From assembly GCA_964542645.1 (NCBI GenBank), contig CAZIUG010000003.1, positions 186,001 to 250,000 of the forward strand: a stretch of 64,000 bases of DNA. Direction: 5' to 3'. Under the pieces are notes generated by a model. The model had not been told where the DNA came from. It did not search any database and was given only the letters and a program-made list of their open reading frames with translations. The DNA comes from Moanibacter sp964542645 (GTDB taxonomy: Bacteria > Verrucomicrobiota > Verrucomicrobiia > Opitutales > UBA2987). Made by a program: the position numbers and the translations under genes. This document shows positions 37,452 through 46,521 of this stretch, one piece after another (position 1 is the first letter of the stretch; each line of letters begins with the position of its first letter).

Positions 37452-38635
37452 AAAGAATGATCCTCTCTCAGTGCATTAATCTCTTCGTTTGAGAATCCAA
37501 ACTCTCGCAAAACATCGGTTGTGTGTTCACCTCTTTCTGGAGCAGGGCGATAGGTTACATTCGCATCCTTTGCCAAATTCGTCGCATTACGCACCACTTT
37601 GATTGTCCCGAGTAGGCTGTGCTTGACAGGCCGTGACATTTCCAAATGACGCACTTGGGGGTCTACCCACATTTCGTTGATTTGGTAAATCGGGCCACAT
37701 GGAACCCCTGCTTCATTCAGCTCCTCAATCCATTCATTGCTACTTTTTTTTAGGAAATATTCGCTGAGTTTTGCGTTCAATTGTTCTCGATTTTGTGATC
37801 TGGCCTCGGAATTGGAGAAATTTGGATGGTCAGACAGCTCGTTGGCTGCCAGTACTTTGCATATTCGCTGCCAGATTTGTTCGCCGCCGCTCGCAATGTT
37901 GATGTACCCGTCACTAGTCTGGAAAGTTCCCGTAGGGATGATCGTAGGATGATTATTGCCTGCTTGCTCGGGGACTTCATTCCCTATTAACCAGCGAGCG
38001 GCTTGGAAATCTAGCATTGCGATCTGAGCCTCAAGTAACGATGTGTGCACCAACTGACCTTTTCCGTCTACCTCCCGTTGGAGTAATGCAATTAAAATAC
38101 CGATTGCTGTATATAAACCGGCAGCTAGATCCGCAATTGGTACTCCGACTCGTACCGGTCCCTGACCGGGTAATCCGGTAATCGACATCAAGCCTCCCAT
38201 TCCTTGGGCAATCTGATCCAATCCAGGACGGAATCGGTAGGGACCGTCTTGGCCAAATCCAGAAACACTGGCGTAGACAATACGAGGGTTTTCTTTTCGG
38301 CAAGTAGCGTAATCAATTCCGAGTCGCTCTTTAACTTCGGGCCGAAAGTTCTCGACTATCACATCTGCCTTTTTTACTAGGCGCATGAATACAGCCCGAC
38401 CCTGTTCTGTCTTGAGATTCAGTACTAACCCGCGTTTGTTTCGATGTAAATTTTGGAAATCTGGACCGTGGCGTGGGCCGCCCATGCCAACTGAGCTGTC
38501 AATCTTCTCCGGAGGCTCGATCTTAATTACGTTTGCTCCCCAGTCCGCCAGCTGACGCACCGCCGTTGGTCCCGCTCGTACCCGAGATAGATCGAGGACC
38601 GTATATCGGGAAAGGGGGCCTTTTTGATCTTTCAT
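37448..38635 (-). CDS. CaiB/BaiF-family (type III) CoA transferase
   Basis: A 395-residue CoA transferase that moves CoA between carboxylic acids. Family features are TVLDLSRVRAGP at the N-terminus, WGANVIKIEPP, NKRGLVLNLK, ENFRPEVKERLGIDY and the catalytic aspartate D140 in PGLDQIAQ. It is the first gene of a two-gene operon with the enoyl-CoA hydratase-like gene. It is divergent from phnD across 150 bases. The acid it activates is unknown; carnitine, aromatic acids and dicarboxylates are all possible for the family. Confidence 0.92.
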   Translation of the reverse strand: MKDQKGPLSRYTVLDLSRVRAGPTAVRQLADWGANVIKIEPPEKIDSSVGMGGPRHGPDFQNLHRNKRGLVLNLKTEQGRAVFMRLVKKADVIVENFRPEVKERLGIDYATCRKENPRIVYASVSGFGQDGPYRFRPGLDQIAQGMGGLMSITGLPGQGPVRVGVPIADLAAGLYTAIGILIALLQREVDGKGQLVHTSLLEAQIAMLDFQAARWLIGNEVPEQAGNNHPTIIPTGTFQTSDGYINIASGGEQIWQRICKVLAANELSDHPNFSNSEARSQNREQLNAKLSEYFLKKSSNEWIEELNEAGVPCGPIYQINEMWVDPQVRHLEMSRPVKHSLLGTIKVVRNATNLAKDANVTYRPAPERGEHTTDVLREFGFSNEEINALREDHSL

Positions 38636-38785
38636 AACCTGTTAACTGTTAAGGAGGTTTCCATTTCTATTATCATAGAGTTATTGGGTTCTTCCATTAA
38701 TAAAATGTCCCTCTTGATTTTGGCCGCAACTCGCAAATTTCACTGCTTGCCTTTTTTAAGGTAAAGTACTGAATTTAATTTACGA

Positions 38786-39667
38786 ATGAAACGTGTAATT
38801 GCCTTTCTCGCCCTACCATTGGCCTTCCTGGGGCCCGCCTGCACGCAGGAGAGTGCGACCCGAGAGGCTATAACTGTTGCGCTTAAACCCGATAAGAACC
38901 CAGACCGATTGATCAAAGAAAAAGCTGCTCTCGAGGTTTACTTGTCGGGGGAGCTATTACATCCTGTCAAAGTTATTGTCCCCTTAAGTTCGGCAGTCAT
39001 TACGACCGGTTTCGCCAATGGAAGCATCGACCTAGGATTCCTGAGTTCGACCGAGGCTGCAAAGGCGATTAAGGCGGAAGTAGCTGATATCCTTCTGGCC
39101 GGTGAGATCGACGGGAGTACTCACTACCTGAGCTATTGGGTCGCTCTAAAGGATAGTTCCTATACTAGGATAGAAGAGTTGCGGGGCAAGCCCATTGCAT
39201 TTTCAAGTCGTACTAGTACTTCTGGTTTTCTTATTCCCACATGGGATCTATTCAAGAGGAAACTCATAACTCAAGATGAAGGGCCCGAGGGATTTTTTGG
39301 AGAAGGCAATGTGTTCTATGGAGTTGGTTACGTGTCCGCTATCGAGAAGGTTCTTAGCGGTGAAGTCGAAGCCGCCGCAGTAAGTTATTACGTACTTGAT
39401 GAAGACCGTTATCTGACACCGGATCAGCGCTCGCGACTGAGAATGGTAAATAGCCAAGGGCCTGTGCCTACCCATACTATATCATGCAGACGGACTCTAG
39501 ATCTATCACTTCGCATTCGGTTAAAGAAAGTTTTGCTCCGAATGAACCAAGATAATTCGAAACTGCGCGATCTGGTCTTCAATTCTAAACTGGTGGAGGT
39601 GGATCCAAAAGAGCATCTCAAAATAAGCCATGAAACGTTATCGATTGTTTCCCGCATGAAACTCTAG
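38786..39667 (+). CDS. phnD: Phosphonate/phosphite-type ABC transporter binding protein
   Basis: A 293-residue periplasmic binding protein of the PhnD/PtxB group. The N-terminal signal MKRVIAFLALPLAFLGPAC has a Cys at 19, but the lipobox is imperfect. Binding-protein motifs include VALKPDKNPDRL, SAVITTGFANGSIDLGFLSST and GKPIAFSSRTSTSGFL, the last corresponding to the Ser/Thr-rich anion site. It directly abuts phnC with no gap and heads a three-gene transporter operon. No C-P lyase, phosphonatase or phosphite dehydrogenase is nearby, so the ligand could be phosphonate, phosphite or phosphate-like. Confidence 0.88.
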   Translation: MKRVIAFLALPLAFLGPACTQESATREAITVALKPDKNPDRLIKEKAALEVYLSGELLHPVKVIVPLSSAVITTGFANGSIDLGFLSSTEAAKAIKAEVADILLAGEIDGSTHYLSYWVALKDSSYTRIEELRGKPIAFSSRTSTSGFLIPTWDLFKRKLITQDEGPEGFFGEGNVFYGVGYVSAIEKVLSGEVEAAAVSYYVLDEDRYLTPDQRSRLRMVNSQGPVPTHTISCRRTLDLSLRIRLKKVLLRMNQDNSKLRDLVFNSKLVEVDPKEHLKISHETLSIVSRMKL

Positions 39668-40402
39668 ATGCAGAAGAACGGAAAATCAGTTGAAGAGAAA
39701 TCTTTGCTGACATTGCATACCGAATCCTTGGGGATACGCCGAAATGGGAAATGGCTAATTCGAAACCTCAATTTGGAGGTCGGTTTTGCATCTTCTATAG
39801 CCATCGTGGGGCCATCAGGTGTTGGCAAGACTAGTTTCCTCAAATGTCTTGCTGGCGATTTGGAGCCGACCGAAGGGTTTCTCTATTATCGAGCTGCTGA
39901 TGGTACTAGGAAAACGCCGTATGAGATCCGGACCCATCTCGGCTTCATCTTCCAAAATCTTAATCTTATTGAAAATGAGTCGGTTATGTACAATGTGCTC
40001 GTCGGTCGGTTGGGCCGCTATTCCTCCTTTCGAACACTCCTCGGATTTCCTTGCACCGATAAGCACGATGCATTTGCTATTCTAAACGATCTGGGAATCG
40101 GAGAGTGCGTGCATAAATGGGTGGCAGAGATCTCGGGAGGAGAGAAGCAAAGAGTAAGCGTCGCTAGAGCTTTATTTCAGGATCCTTCGATTATATTTGC
40201 GGATGAACCGTTCTCGCACTTGGACTCGCAATCTGTTGAGAATGTTCTAACCCGATTCCGAAAGGAAGTTAAGGACAGAAACAAAACTGTTTTCTGTGTC
40301 TTGCACGACTCTGATTTTGTCGATTGTTTTGCCGATTTCATTTTGACCTTCGACCAGAAGATTCCTGAAAATTGGACTTTTAGGGAGGTTTCGCCCAAGT
40401 GA
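39668..40402 (+). CDS. phnC: Phosphonate-type ABC transporter ATPase
   Basis: The 244-residue energy-coupling subunit of the phnDCE transporter. Walker A GPSGVGKTS, Q-loop GFIFQNLNLIENESV, signature ISGGEKQRVSVARAL, Walker B IIFADEPFSHLD and switch His in VLHD are all present. It is placed directly between phnD and phnE; its stop overlaps the phnE GTG start by 4 bases. Confidence 0.93.
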   Translation: MQKNGKSVEEKSLLTLHTESLGIRRNGKWLIRNLNLEVGFASSIAIVGPSGVGKTSFLKCLAGDLEPTEGFLYYRAADGTRKTPYEIRTHLGFIFQNLNLIENESVMYNVLVGRLGRYSSFRTLLGFPCTDKHDAFAILNDLGIGECVHKWVAEISGGEKQRVSVARALFQDPSIIFADEPFSHLDSQSVENVLTRFRKEVKDRNKTVFCVLHDSDFVDCFADFILTFDQKIPENWTFREVSPK

Positions 40403-41244
40403 TTGAACCCAAGCCATTGGCTTCGAAATCTCCCTCTCCGGACTTGCCCGCTCTCAAATGGTTCGAACGCCTCAACCTCGTTAATGTTACGTTTATCATC
40501 TTCATCCTCGCAGTAGTATTTTCGAGTACTGTCATTCGAGGATCTGGTAGAGATCTCAACTATTTGGCGAATCTTTACCAGTTCGTCTCTAACTTCTTCC
40601 CGCCCGATTTAACAGTAATGGGCGACTCCCTCTCCTCTTTAGTCGAAACTGTAAAGATAGCCGTAATGGCAACTCTTTTTGCTATTGTGATCTCGTTTTT
40701 CCTTTCGTTGGGTGCATCTCAGAATCTTGCCTCCCGGCCACTTGTTCTCGTCTTTAGAATGCTACTCAATCTTGTTCGCACTCTTCCGAGTCTTGTCTGG
40801 GCTCTTATCGCTGTCGCTATTGTGGGTCCTAATCCCCTAGCTGGAGTGATTGGCCTCACTTTTTACAGCATAGGATATCTTGGAAAATTCTTCAGTGAAG
40901 CTTTTGAATCATGCGATGTTGAGGTGGCAAGATCCCTTCGAATCATGGGAGCCAATCCCTTCCAAGCATTTCAGTACGGACTTTGGCCTCAGGCTAAGCC
41001 CTTGATATGGAGCTACTCGATATGGATGCTGGAGTACAATATTCGATCAGCATCGATCATTGGATATGTCGGTGCAGGGGGAATTGGGACCCAATTGCAA
41101 ATCTACCAGGAATTTGGTCAGTGGGACAAGTTTGCTACAGTACTGATCTGCATCCTCGTCGTTGTCACTCTTCTCGATCTCCTCGGGGAACGGATCCGTC
41201 ATTCGGTTACGAAGAAGATCGGGTTTTCACCTTCACGCGACTGA
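40399..41244 (+). CDS. phnE: Phosphonate-type ABC transporter permease
   Basis: The 281-residue membrane subunit of the transporter, with six predicted helices. The EAA loop that contacts the ATPase reads EVARSLRIMGANPFQAFQYG, and the PhnE-like GAGGIGTQLQIY segment is near the C-terminus. It uses a GTG start overlapping the phnC stop. The 279 bases after it, up to the convergent rarA gene, hold no recognisable gene. Confidence 0.92.
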   Translation: MIEPKPLASKSPSPDLPALKWFERLNLVNVTFIIFILAVVFSSTVIRGSGRDLNYLANLYQFVSNFFPPDLTVMGDSLSSLVETVKIAVMATLFAIVISFFLSLGASQNLASRPLVLVFRMLLNLVRTLPSLVWALIAVAIVGPNPLAGVIGLTFYSIGYLGKFFSEAFESCDVEVARSLRIMGANPFQAFQYGLWPQAKPLIWSYSIWMLEYNIRSASIIGYVGAGGIGTQLQIYQEFGQWDKFATVLICILVVVTLLDLLGERIRHSVTKKIGFSPSRD

Positions 41245-41523
41245 AGATCCTTCTTCGGGTGGGATATTTTTACTTTAGCCTGGGAGGGAGGCTGATGCAA
41301 TGCCTTCATTGCAGTACTTATCTTCGCTATCGTGGTTTTGGAAATGTAATCATATGGGTGTGATTTAATTAAGACTGGTCACTGATGTTCTCTAAGTTCC
41401 GGCTATAAACTAGATAATGTGGATCCCCATCCTATATAGGATCATTTGGGATGATATACGAAGTTTAACCTACGTTCACACTTCCCTATCCATTCGCAAT
41501 CCGTAATTTTCAATTCTTTATTT

Positions 41524-42909
41524 TTAAACCTCCTCTTCCATCGCCGTTTTAATCTCTTTCCATCGCTTCAGACGGGCTGCGATTTTCACTTCAGCCCCAG
41601 AATCCTTGGGGAAATAAAATTGTTCGGGTCGCTCCATATAATCTTGGGCCGATATGGTTTCTGGATAATCGTGGCTGTATTGATACTCTTTCCCATGCCC
41701 CAGGCTCTTACTGATCTTGGTACTTGCATCTCGAAGATGAAGAGGGACTGGTTGCAGCTCCTTTTCTCTAACTGTTTTACCCGCCTCTCTGAAAGCCGCT
41801 GTTGTTGAATTACTCTTTGGGGCGGTTGCCATGTAAACGACGGCATGGGCCAGATTGAGCTCGCATTCGGGCAGGCCGATATACTCACAGGCCTGAAAGG
41901 CTGCTATCGCAAGGGGAAGCGCATGAGGATCTGCAAGGCCAATATCTTCAGAAGCCAAGATAGTGATGCGTCGGGCAATAAAACGGGGATCCTCGCCTCC
42001 TGCTAGCATTTTGGCTAACCAGTAGAGGGAAGCATCTGGATCGCTCCCTCTCATGCTCTTAATAAACGCGGATGCTGTGTCGTAGACTTCGTCCGTGTCG
42101 TAGGGGATCTGGCGTTCCCGTGCGAATGCTGCAACTTCTTTTTTCGACAAACAAGTGCCCTCGGGTAGACTCATGATTAGAGTCTCCAAAGCGTTTAGCG
42201 CCCGCCGTAAATCACCATCACATAGATTTGCCAATGAACGCAATACTCTGTCCTCCACCGAACATTTAAGCCGCCCGAGTCCCCGATCTCTATCCATTAA
42301 CGCAGCTTTTATGACCTGGAATGACTGGTCCGCCGAAATAGGCTCAAGGCGAAACAGGTGGCTTCGGCTGAGAAGAGGTGCAATTAGATAGAACCCAGGA
42401 TTATGGGTTGTAGCTCCAATTAACCGGATATTGCCTTCTTCCACATCTGGAAGTAGAAGGTCCTGTTGAGCCTTGTTAAACCTGTGAATCTCGTCGATAA
42501 AGAGAATCGTACGATCTTCGGGCCTGCTGCGAGCAAATCTCAGGGTGTCTCTTAATTCCGCAACATTAGACATAACCGCGTTAATCCGTATGAATCGAGT
42601 TCTTGATTCCAATGCAATTACCTCAGCCAATGTCGTCTTTCCGCAACCTGGCGGACCGTAAAGCAGGATACTACCCAGTCTGTCCGCCCTAATCAGTCGA
42701 GGAAGCAGTGCTCCGTCTCCAAGAATGTGATCTTGTCCAACGATTTCGTCCAACTTACGGGGTCGCATCCTCACGGCCAACGGCTTGGGATGAGTCTCCG
42801 AGACCGGAGAAGTGTTCTCCGTAAAATCTTTAGCTCGATTTTTCTCCCCGCTTTCTTCATCAAAGAGAAAAGTCTGTTCTTTCTCCTTCATCGCAAAAGG
42901 GTCCTCCAC
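41524..42909 (-). CDS. rarA: Replication-associated recombination protein A
   Basis: AAA+ ATPase of the RarA/MgsA/WRNIP1 family, 461 residues, acting at stalled replication forks. An unusual 45-residue polar N-terminal extension precedes LAVRMRPRKLDEIVGQDHIL. The ATPase domain has Walker A GPPGCGKTT, Walker B LFIDEIHRFN, sensor 1 IGATTHNP and a Sensor 2/lid region near 230-270. The tetramerisation domain contains EDIGLADPHAL and CEYIGLPECELNLAHA. The start at 42909 is the first ATG; an ATG six codons later is equally possible. Confidence 0.95.
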   Translation of the reverse strand: MEDPFAMKEKEQTFLFDEESGEKNRAKDFTENTSPVSETHPKPLAVRMRPRKLDEIVGQDHILGDGALLPRLIRADRLGSILLYGPPGCGKTTLAEVIALESRTRFIRINAVMSNVAELRDTLRFARSRPEDRTILFIDEIHRFNKAQQDLLLPDVEEGNIRLIGATTHNPGFYLIAPLLSRSHLFRLEPISADQSFQVIKAALMDRDRGLGRLKCSVEDRVLRSLANLCDGDLRRALNALETLIMSLPEGTCLSKKEVAAFARERQIPYDTDEVYDTASAFIKSMRGSDPDASLYWLAKMLAGGEDPRFIARRITILASEDIGLADPHALPLAIAAFQACEYIGLPECELNLAHAVVYMATAPKSNSTTAAFREAGKTVREKELQPVPLHLRDASTKISKSLGHGKEYQYSHDYPETISAQDYMERPEQFYFPKDSGAEVKIAARLKRWKEIKTAMEEEV

Positions 42910-43034
42910 CTTTAATAGCGCTTAATGCTCCTTCTGATCCTCACTATTATGTTGCACAGAGACCTGAAGAGGCAAGGGATGTTTCGATCCCAAAGTAGAA
43001 AAGTTTTTGCTACACCTCTCCTTTTCAACTGATA

Positions 43035-43077
43035 ATATGGACCTGAGAGCTTTAGAGTCTTCGTGTGAAGTCCATAT
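43035..43077 (+). promoter_or_regulatory. 8-bp dyad in the thiD leader
   Basis: Arms ATATGGAC (43035-43042) and GTCCATAT (43070-43077) flank 27 bases, ending 23 bases before the thiD ATG. It could be an operator or an RNA stem. It contains CTGAGA but none of the other conserved parts of the TPP riboswitch, so I do not call one. Confidence 0.3.
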
Positions 43078-43100
43078 ACCTCTTTATTTAATTTTCCTAG

Positions 43101-43949
43101 ATGCAGAAGAGAGCGTTCCAATCATCAAAGCGTAGACCAACGTCCTCCGAAGCGCCGGTTGTCCTCACTATCGCTGGCTCGGATAGTGGGGGGGGCGCAG
43201 GAATCCAAGCTGACCTCTCGACTTTTGCTGCTTTGAGAGTTTTTGGCACTTGTGCTCTCACTTGTGTGACTGCCCAGAATCCCACCGGCGTAAGAATGGT
43301 AAAGGAGATTGAGGCGGAGATGATTGAAGCGCAACTTACTCAGGTCTCCGACTATTTCGCTGTCAAGGCTTTGAAGACCGGAATGCTTTTTAGTGAGAAG
43401 ATCATCGATGCAGTGGCTAGATTTATTTCCGATCGTCCATCCATCCCTGCGGTTATTGATCCAGTCATGGTGGCTTCTAGTGGTGCCGTCCTGCTCGAAA
43501 TGAATGCAATTGATGCTCTTAAGAATCTCATCCTTCCCAAAGCAGCTGTCATTACTCCTAATCTGGATGAAGCAGAGGTATTGCTTGGAGTGCGACCCTC
43601 GGATATTTTCCAAATGAAAAGGGCAGCCAAAACGATTTTCAAAGAATACGGAACTGCAGTCCTGATAAAAGGGGGCCACTTGGACACAAAGGATTTAACT
43701 GATGTCTTTTTTGACGGCCAAAATGGGATGATAGTGCTCACTTCAAAACGGAACCCAACCATCGACACCCATGGGAGTGGGTGTACTTTGGCTGCAGCTA
43801 TTGCGGCTTTCCTTGCCAAAGGTTTCACAATCGCGGACGCTGTTCTTTCCGGGCATGCCTATTTGAAGTCTAGTATCGCTGCGCCTCTCCGTGTAGATGG
43901 AAGGGACTATCTCAATCGTATATCCATTGCTAACAATTCAAACTCATAG
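43101..43949 (+). CDS. thiD: Hydroxymethylpyrimidine/phosphomethylpyrimidine kinase
   Basis: Phosphorylates HMP and HMP-P for thiamine synthesis. It has 282 residues with a 17-residue basic N-terminal tail before PVVLTIAGSDSGGGAGIQADL. Ribokinase-fold features are TGMLFS, VIDPVMVASSG, TPNLDEAEVLLG, VLIKGGHL and the anion-hole/catalytic motif DTHGSGCT. No other thiamine gene is nearby, so it is a stand-alone gene, divergent from rarA. Confidence 0.95.
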   Translation: MQKRAFQSSKRRPTSSEAPVVLTIAGSDSGGGAGIQADLSTFAALRVFGTCALTCVTAQNPTGVRMVKEIEAEMIEAQLTQVSDYFAVKALKTGMLFSEKIIDAVARFISDRPSIPAVIDPVMVASSGAVLLEMNAIDALKNLILPKAAVITPNLDEAEVLLGVRPSDIFQMKRAAKTIFKEYGTAVLIKGGHLDTKDLTDVFFDGQNGMIVLTSKRNPTIDTHGSGCTLAAAIAAFLAKGFTIADAVLSGHAYLKSSIAAPLRVDGRDYLNRISIANNSNS

Positions 43950-44175
43950 ACCCCGTTGCTGCTTCAGTTCAGTATGACTTTCTGTAATATGGCTCATCTG
44001 GAAACCGTCTCCTTCCACCCAAAATCTCTCGCGGATTTAAAGAAAGTCTGGTGTCTGCTGTCTACTTTCTTTACCTATACCCTTATATGTTACTTACATT
44101 TTCTTGCCATTTATGGGAGAACGTAGCAAAATTAAAAACCGGAATTTTGACGATGATCATAGCGAAATTTGACCC

Positions 44176-44460
44176 ATGAAAAGTGCTTACGAGCTAGCCA
44201 TGGAGCGTCTTAAAACTGAGGATCCAAGCGCTTCTAAACCCCTTGACGATGGACAGCGTAAAGAGATCCACGAACTCGAGAATCGCTACAAAGCGAAGAT
44301 TGCGGAAAAGGAGATTTTCCTGAGCAAGCAGCTTGAGGAAACACGCCAAAAAGGAGATTTGCCCGAAGCAGAAAAGATTGAAACTCAGCTTCAGAACGAA
44401 CGCGCCCGCCTTGAGGAGGAGCTGGAAGAAGAGAAGGAAAAAATTCGCAATCGGAAATGA
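44176..44460 (+). CDS. Small charged coiled-coil protein upstream of thyA
   Basis: I do not recognise a family. The 94-residue product is almost entirely helical and strongly charged: a short N-terminal part (MKSAYELAMERLKTED), a Pro-containing break, then about 65 residues of Glu/Lys/Arg/Gln-rich heptads (RKEIHELENRYKAKIAEKEI onward) ending EEEKEKIRNRK. It has no signal peptide or membrane segment. Its stop overlaps the thyA start by 4 bases (ATGA), which supports it being a real, co-translated gene. Role unknown. Confidence 0.75.
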   Translation: MKSAYELAMERLKTEDPSASKPLDDGQRKEIHELENRYKAKIAEKEIFLSKQLEETRQKGDLPEAEKIETQLQNERARLEEELEEEKEKIRNRK

Positions 44461-45257
44461 AGCAATATTGCGAGCTCCTCAGACTTGTTCTCAGCAAGGG
44501 GAAACCTCGCGAGGACCGAACAGGGGTCGGGACTTTCTCCATTTTCGGAGCCCAGGCGCGGTATGACCTAAAGGATACATTTCCTCTCCTTACCACCAAA
44601 AAGCTCCATCTAAAGTCCATTATTTATGAGCTTCTTTGGTTTCTTAAGGGCGACACCAACCTAGGTTACTTACACAATCATAAGGTGAAGATTTGGGACG
44701 AATGGGCTGATGAAAAAGGAGACCTCGGCCGAATTTACGGTGCCCAATGGTGCGAATGGAAGGCACCTGATGGTCGGTCGATCAACCAGATCGACAAGGT
44801 CATCGAACAGATTAAAAACGATCCTCAGAGCCGCCGGCATATAGTTTCTGCTTGGAACGTAGGCGAATTGGACCAGATGGCACTAAATCCCTGCCACGTC
44901 CTCTTTCAGTTCTATGTCGATGTTGAGGAGCAATCTCTCGGCTGTCAGCTCTATCAGAGGAGCGCTGATCTCTTTCTGGGAGTCCCTTTCAATATAGCTT
45001 CGTATTCGCTTCTCACCATGATGGTTGCTCAGGTCTGCGGACTTCAGCCGGCTGAATTCGTCCACACTTTCGGGGATCTCCATCTCTATAATAATCATCT
45101 CGAGCAAGTTAAGCAGCAGCTGGCCCGTGAGTTTCGTCCCCTTCCGACCATGCGGCTTAATCCGAACATAACCGACATTCACGATTTTTCCTACGAAGAT
45201 TTCGAGCTTCTTGGTTACGACCCCCACCCGAGTATACGTGCGCCAATAGCGGTCTAA
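44457..45257 (+). CDS. thyA: Thymidylate synthase
   Basis: Makes dTMP from dUMP using methylene-tetrahydrofolate and yields dihydrofolate. It has 266 residues, full length. Visible are the phosphate-binding REDRTGVGT, the nucleophile in LNPCHVLFQFY, QRSADLFLGVPFNIASY and FGDLHLYNNH. It is coupled by ATGA overlap to the coiled-coil gene and followed by folA, whose product recycles the dihydrofolate, a common pairing. Confidence 0.97.
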   Translation: MKQYCELLRLVLSKGKPREDRTGVGTFSIFGAQARYDLKDTFPLLTTKKLHLKSIIYELLWFLKGDTNLGYLHNHKVKIWDEWADEKGDLGRIYGAQWCEWKAPDGRSINQIDKVIEQIKNDPQSRRHIVSAWNVGELDQMALNPCHVLFQFYVDVEEQSLGCQLYQRSADLFLGVPFNIASYSLLTMMVAQVCGLQPAEFVHTFGDLHLYNNHLEQVKQQLAREFRPLPTMRLNPNITDIHDFSYEDFELLGYDPHPSIRAPIAV

Positions 45258-45335
45258 AAGCAATTCTCGTAACTCCTTCCCAGTGAACGAGGGATCCAAG
45301 GTAAACGGAATGCCTAATTGTTTATGTTTCATCTT

Positions 45336-45812
45336 ATGTCTAAACGATTCAAAGCCATCGCTGCTATGTCCCTCAATCGGGTTATAGGTAAAGATAACGA
45401 TATCCCCTGGCGAATCCCAGAAGATTGGAAATGGGTTAAACAAAAAACCAGTGGGCATATTATCGTTATGGGACGTAGAACTTTCGAATCTCTTGGCAGA
45501 AGGCCTCTTCCCAATCGCGAAAATATTGTCCTCAGCCGCACGCTTTCTGAAACCGAAGGTTTCCAAGTAATCCGTGCTCTCTCAGAGCTCAACGACTTCA
45601 AAACAGATAAGGAAATCTGGATATTTGGTGGTGCTGAGATCTATCGGAGTGCCCTGCCTAAAGTCGACGAACTTTTTCTTACTGTTGTAAACCGCGTCGT
45701 GAACGGTGATGTGTTCTTTCCAGAATTCGAAGAGGAGTTTGACTTTGAAGGTTTTGTAAGGACAGAGCCGGGGTTTCGGATTAAGCATTACCGAAGGAGG
45801 ACCCTACCTTAG
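45336..45812 (+). CDS. folA: Dihydrofolate reductase
   Basis: NADPH-dependent reduction of dihydrofolate, completing the thymidylate cycle with thyA. The ATG at 45336 (158 residues) is preferred because the protein then starts MSKRFKAIAAMSLNRVIG, with the usual few residues before the first strand; in-frame TTG 45318 and ATG 45324 are alternatives. DNDIPWRIPEDW holds the catalytic Glu/Asp region, VMGRRTFESLG and IFGGAEIY bind NADPH. The tail FRIKHYRRR is the expected last strand. Confidence 0.94.
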   Translation: MSKRFKAIAAMSLNRVIGKDNDIPWRIPEDWKWVKQKTSGHIIVMGRRTFESLGRRPLPNRENIVLSRTLSETEGFQVIRALSELNDFKTDKEIWIFGGAEIYRSALPKVDELFLTVVNRVVNGDVFFPEFEEEFDFEGFVRTEPGFRIKHYRRRTLP

Positions 45813-46091
45813 CCCGAAACTTTCAATGTCCGATTAAGTTAGGAGTCCTCAACAATCATCGGAATCGATGCAGAATATCATCCTTATGTGGGTAGCGCAG
45901 TGACATATTCAGTCAGCAAAACAGGAAGCACTAGAAAATATCATTTAATTGCTAATCAAACTCTGAGTCTAAACTTAAAGGTACCTTTAGTCTGTGGTAC
46001 CATTGCGACATTCAAGTAGCCTCTATTCTGTCGCGTCAGCTAGGGGCTCTGCACCATCGAGGCTTTCCCCCTGTGTTGTTACACTGGAAAG

Positions 46092-46310
46092 TTAGCTGAC
46101 GGATTGGTTCCAATCGCCTTTTGTCTCTGGCATTTTCCCGGACTTTTTTCTCTCCTCTACTTCAGAATCAGTAGATCCTTCTCTGCACCCTTCGCAATTG
46201 GCCAAGCCCCCACAGCTCCCCTTGATGCATCGATTTCCGAGTATCACACCGATCGACATTCCTAGGAGCGCCAATCCAAATACAAAAAGTGTTATAAGAA
46301 AAAGTTTCAT
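46092..46310 (-). CDS. nqrM: Na+-NQR maturation protein NqrM
   Basis: A 72-residue membrane-anchored protein of the DUF539 family, required for assembly of Na+-NQR, probably for iron delivery to the NqrD/NqrE site. One membrane helix (about 3-25) leads into GVILGNRCIKGSCGG, with cysteines C28, C33, C39 and C42 as in the family. It is located downstream of apbE and the nqr operon on the same strand, but separated by 211 bases from apbE, so it may have its own promoter. Confidence 0.92.
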   Translation of the reverse strand: MKLFLITLFVFGLALLGMSIGVILGNRCIKGSCGGLANCEGCREGSTDSEVEERKKSGKMPETKGDWNQSVS

Positions 46311-46521
46311 CTTCTAGAATAGAAGGTAATATCCTTTCCTATCAATTCGTCAATTCTTAGCCTCTTTTATTAAGGAGTTTGGAGAAACGGTGTGTAGCAG
46401 GGTTCATTAGGATATTCGTGGTGATACATTGACCGAGCGATAGTGATGGAAACTATGATGATCAGGTAATATCTTAAGAGTATAATTCTTTGCAAACAGG
46501 ACTACCTAAGAAAGTCCTTCG

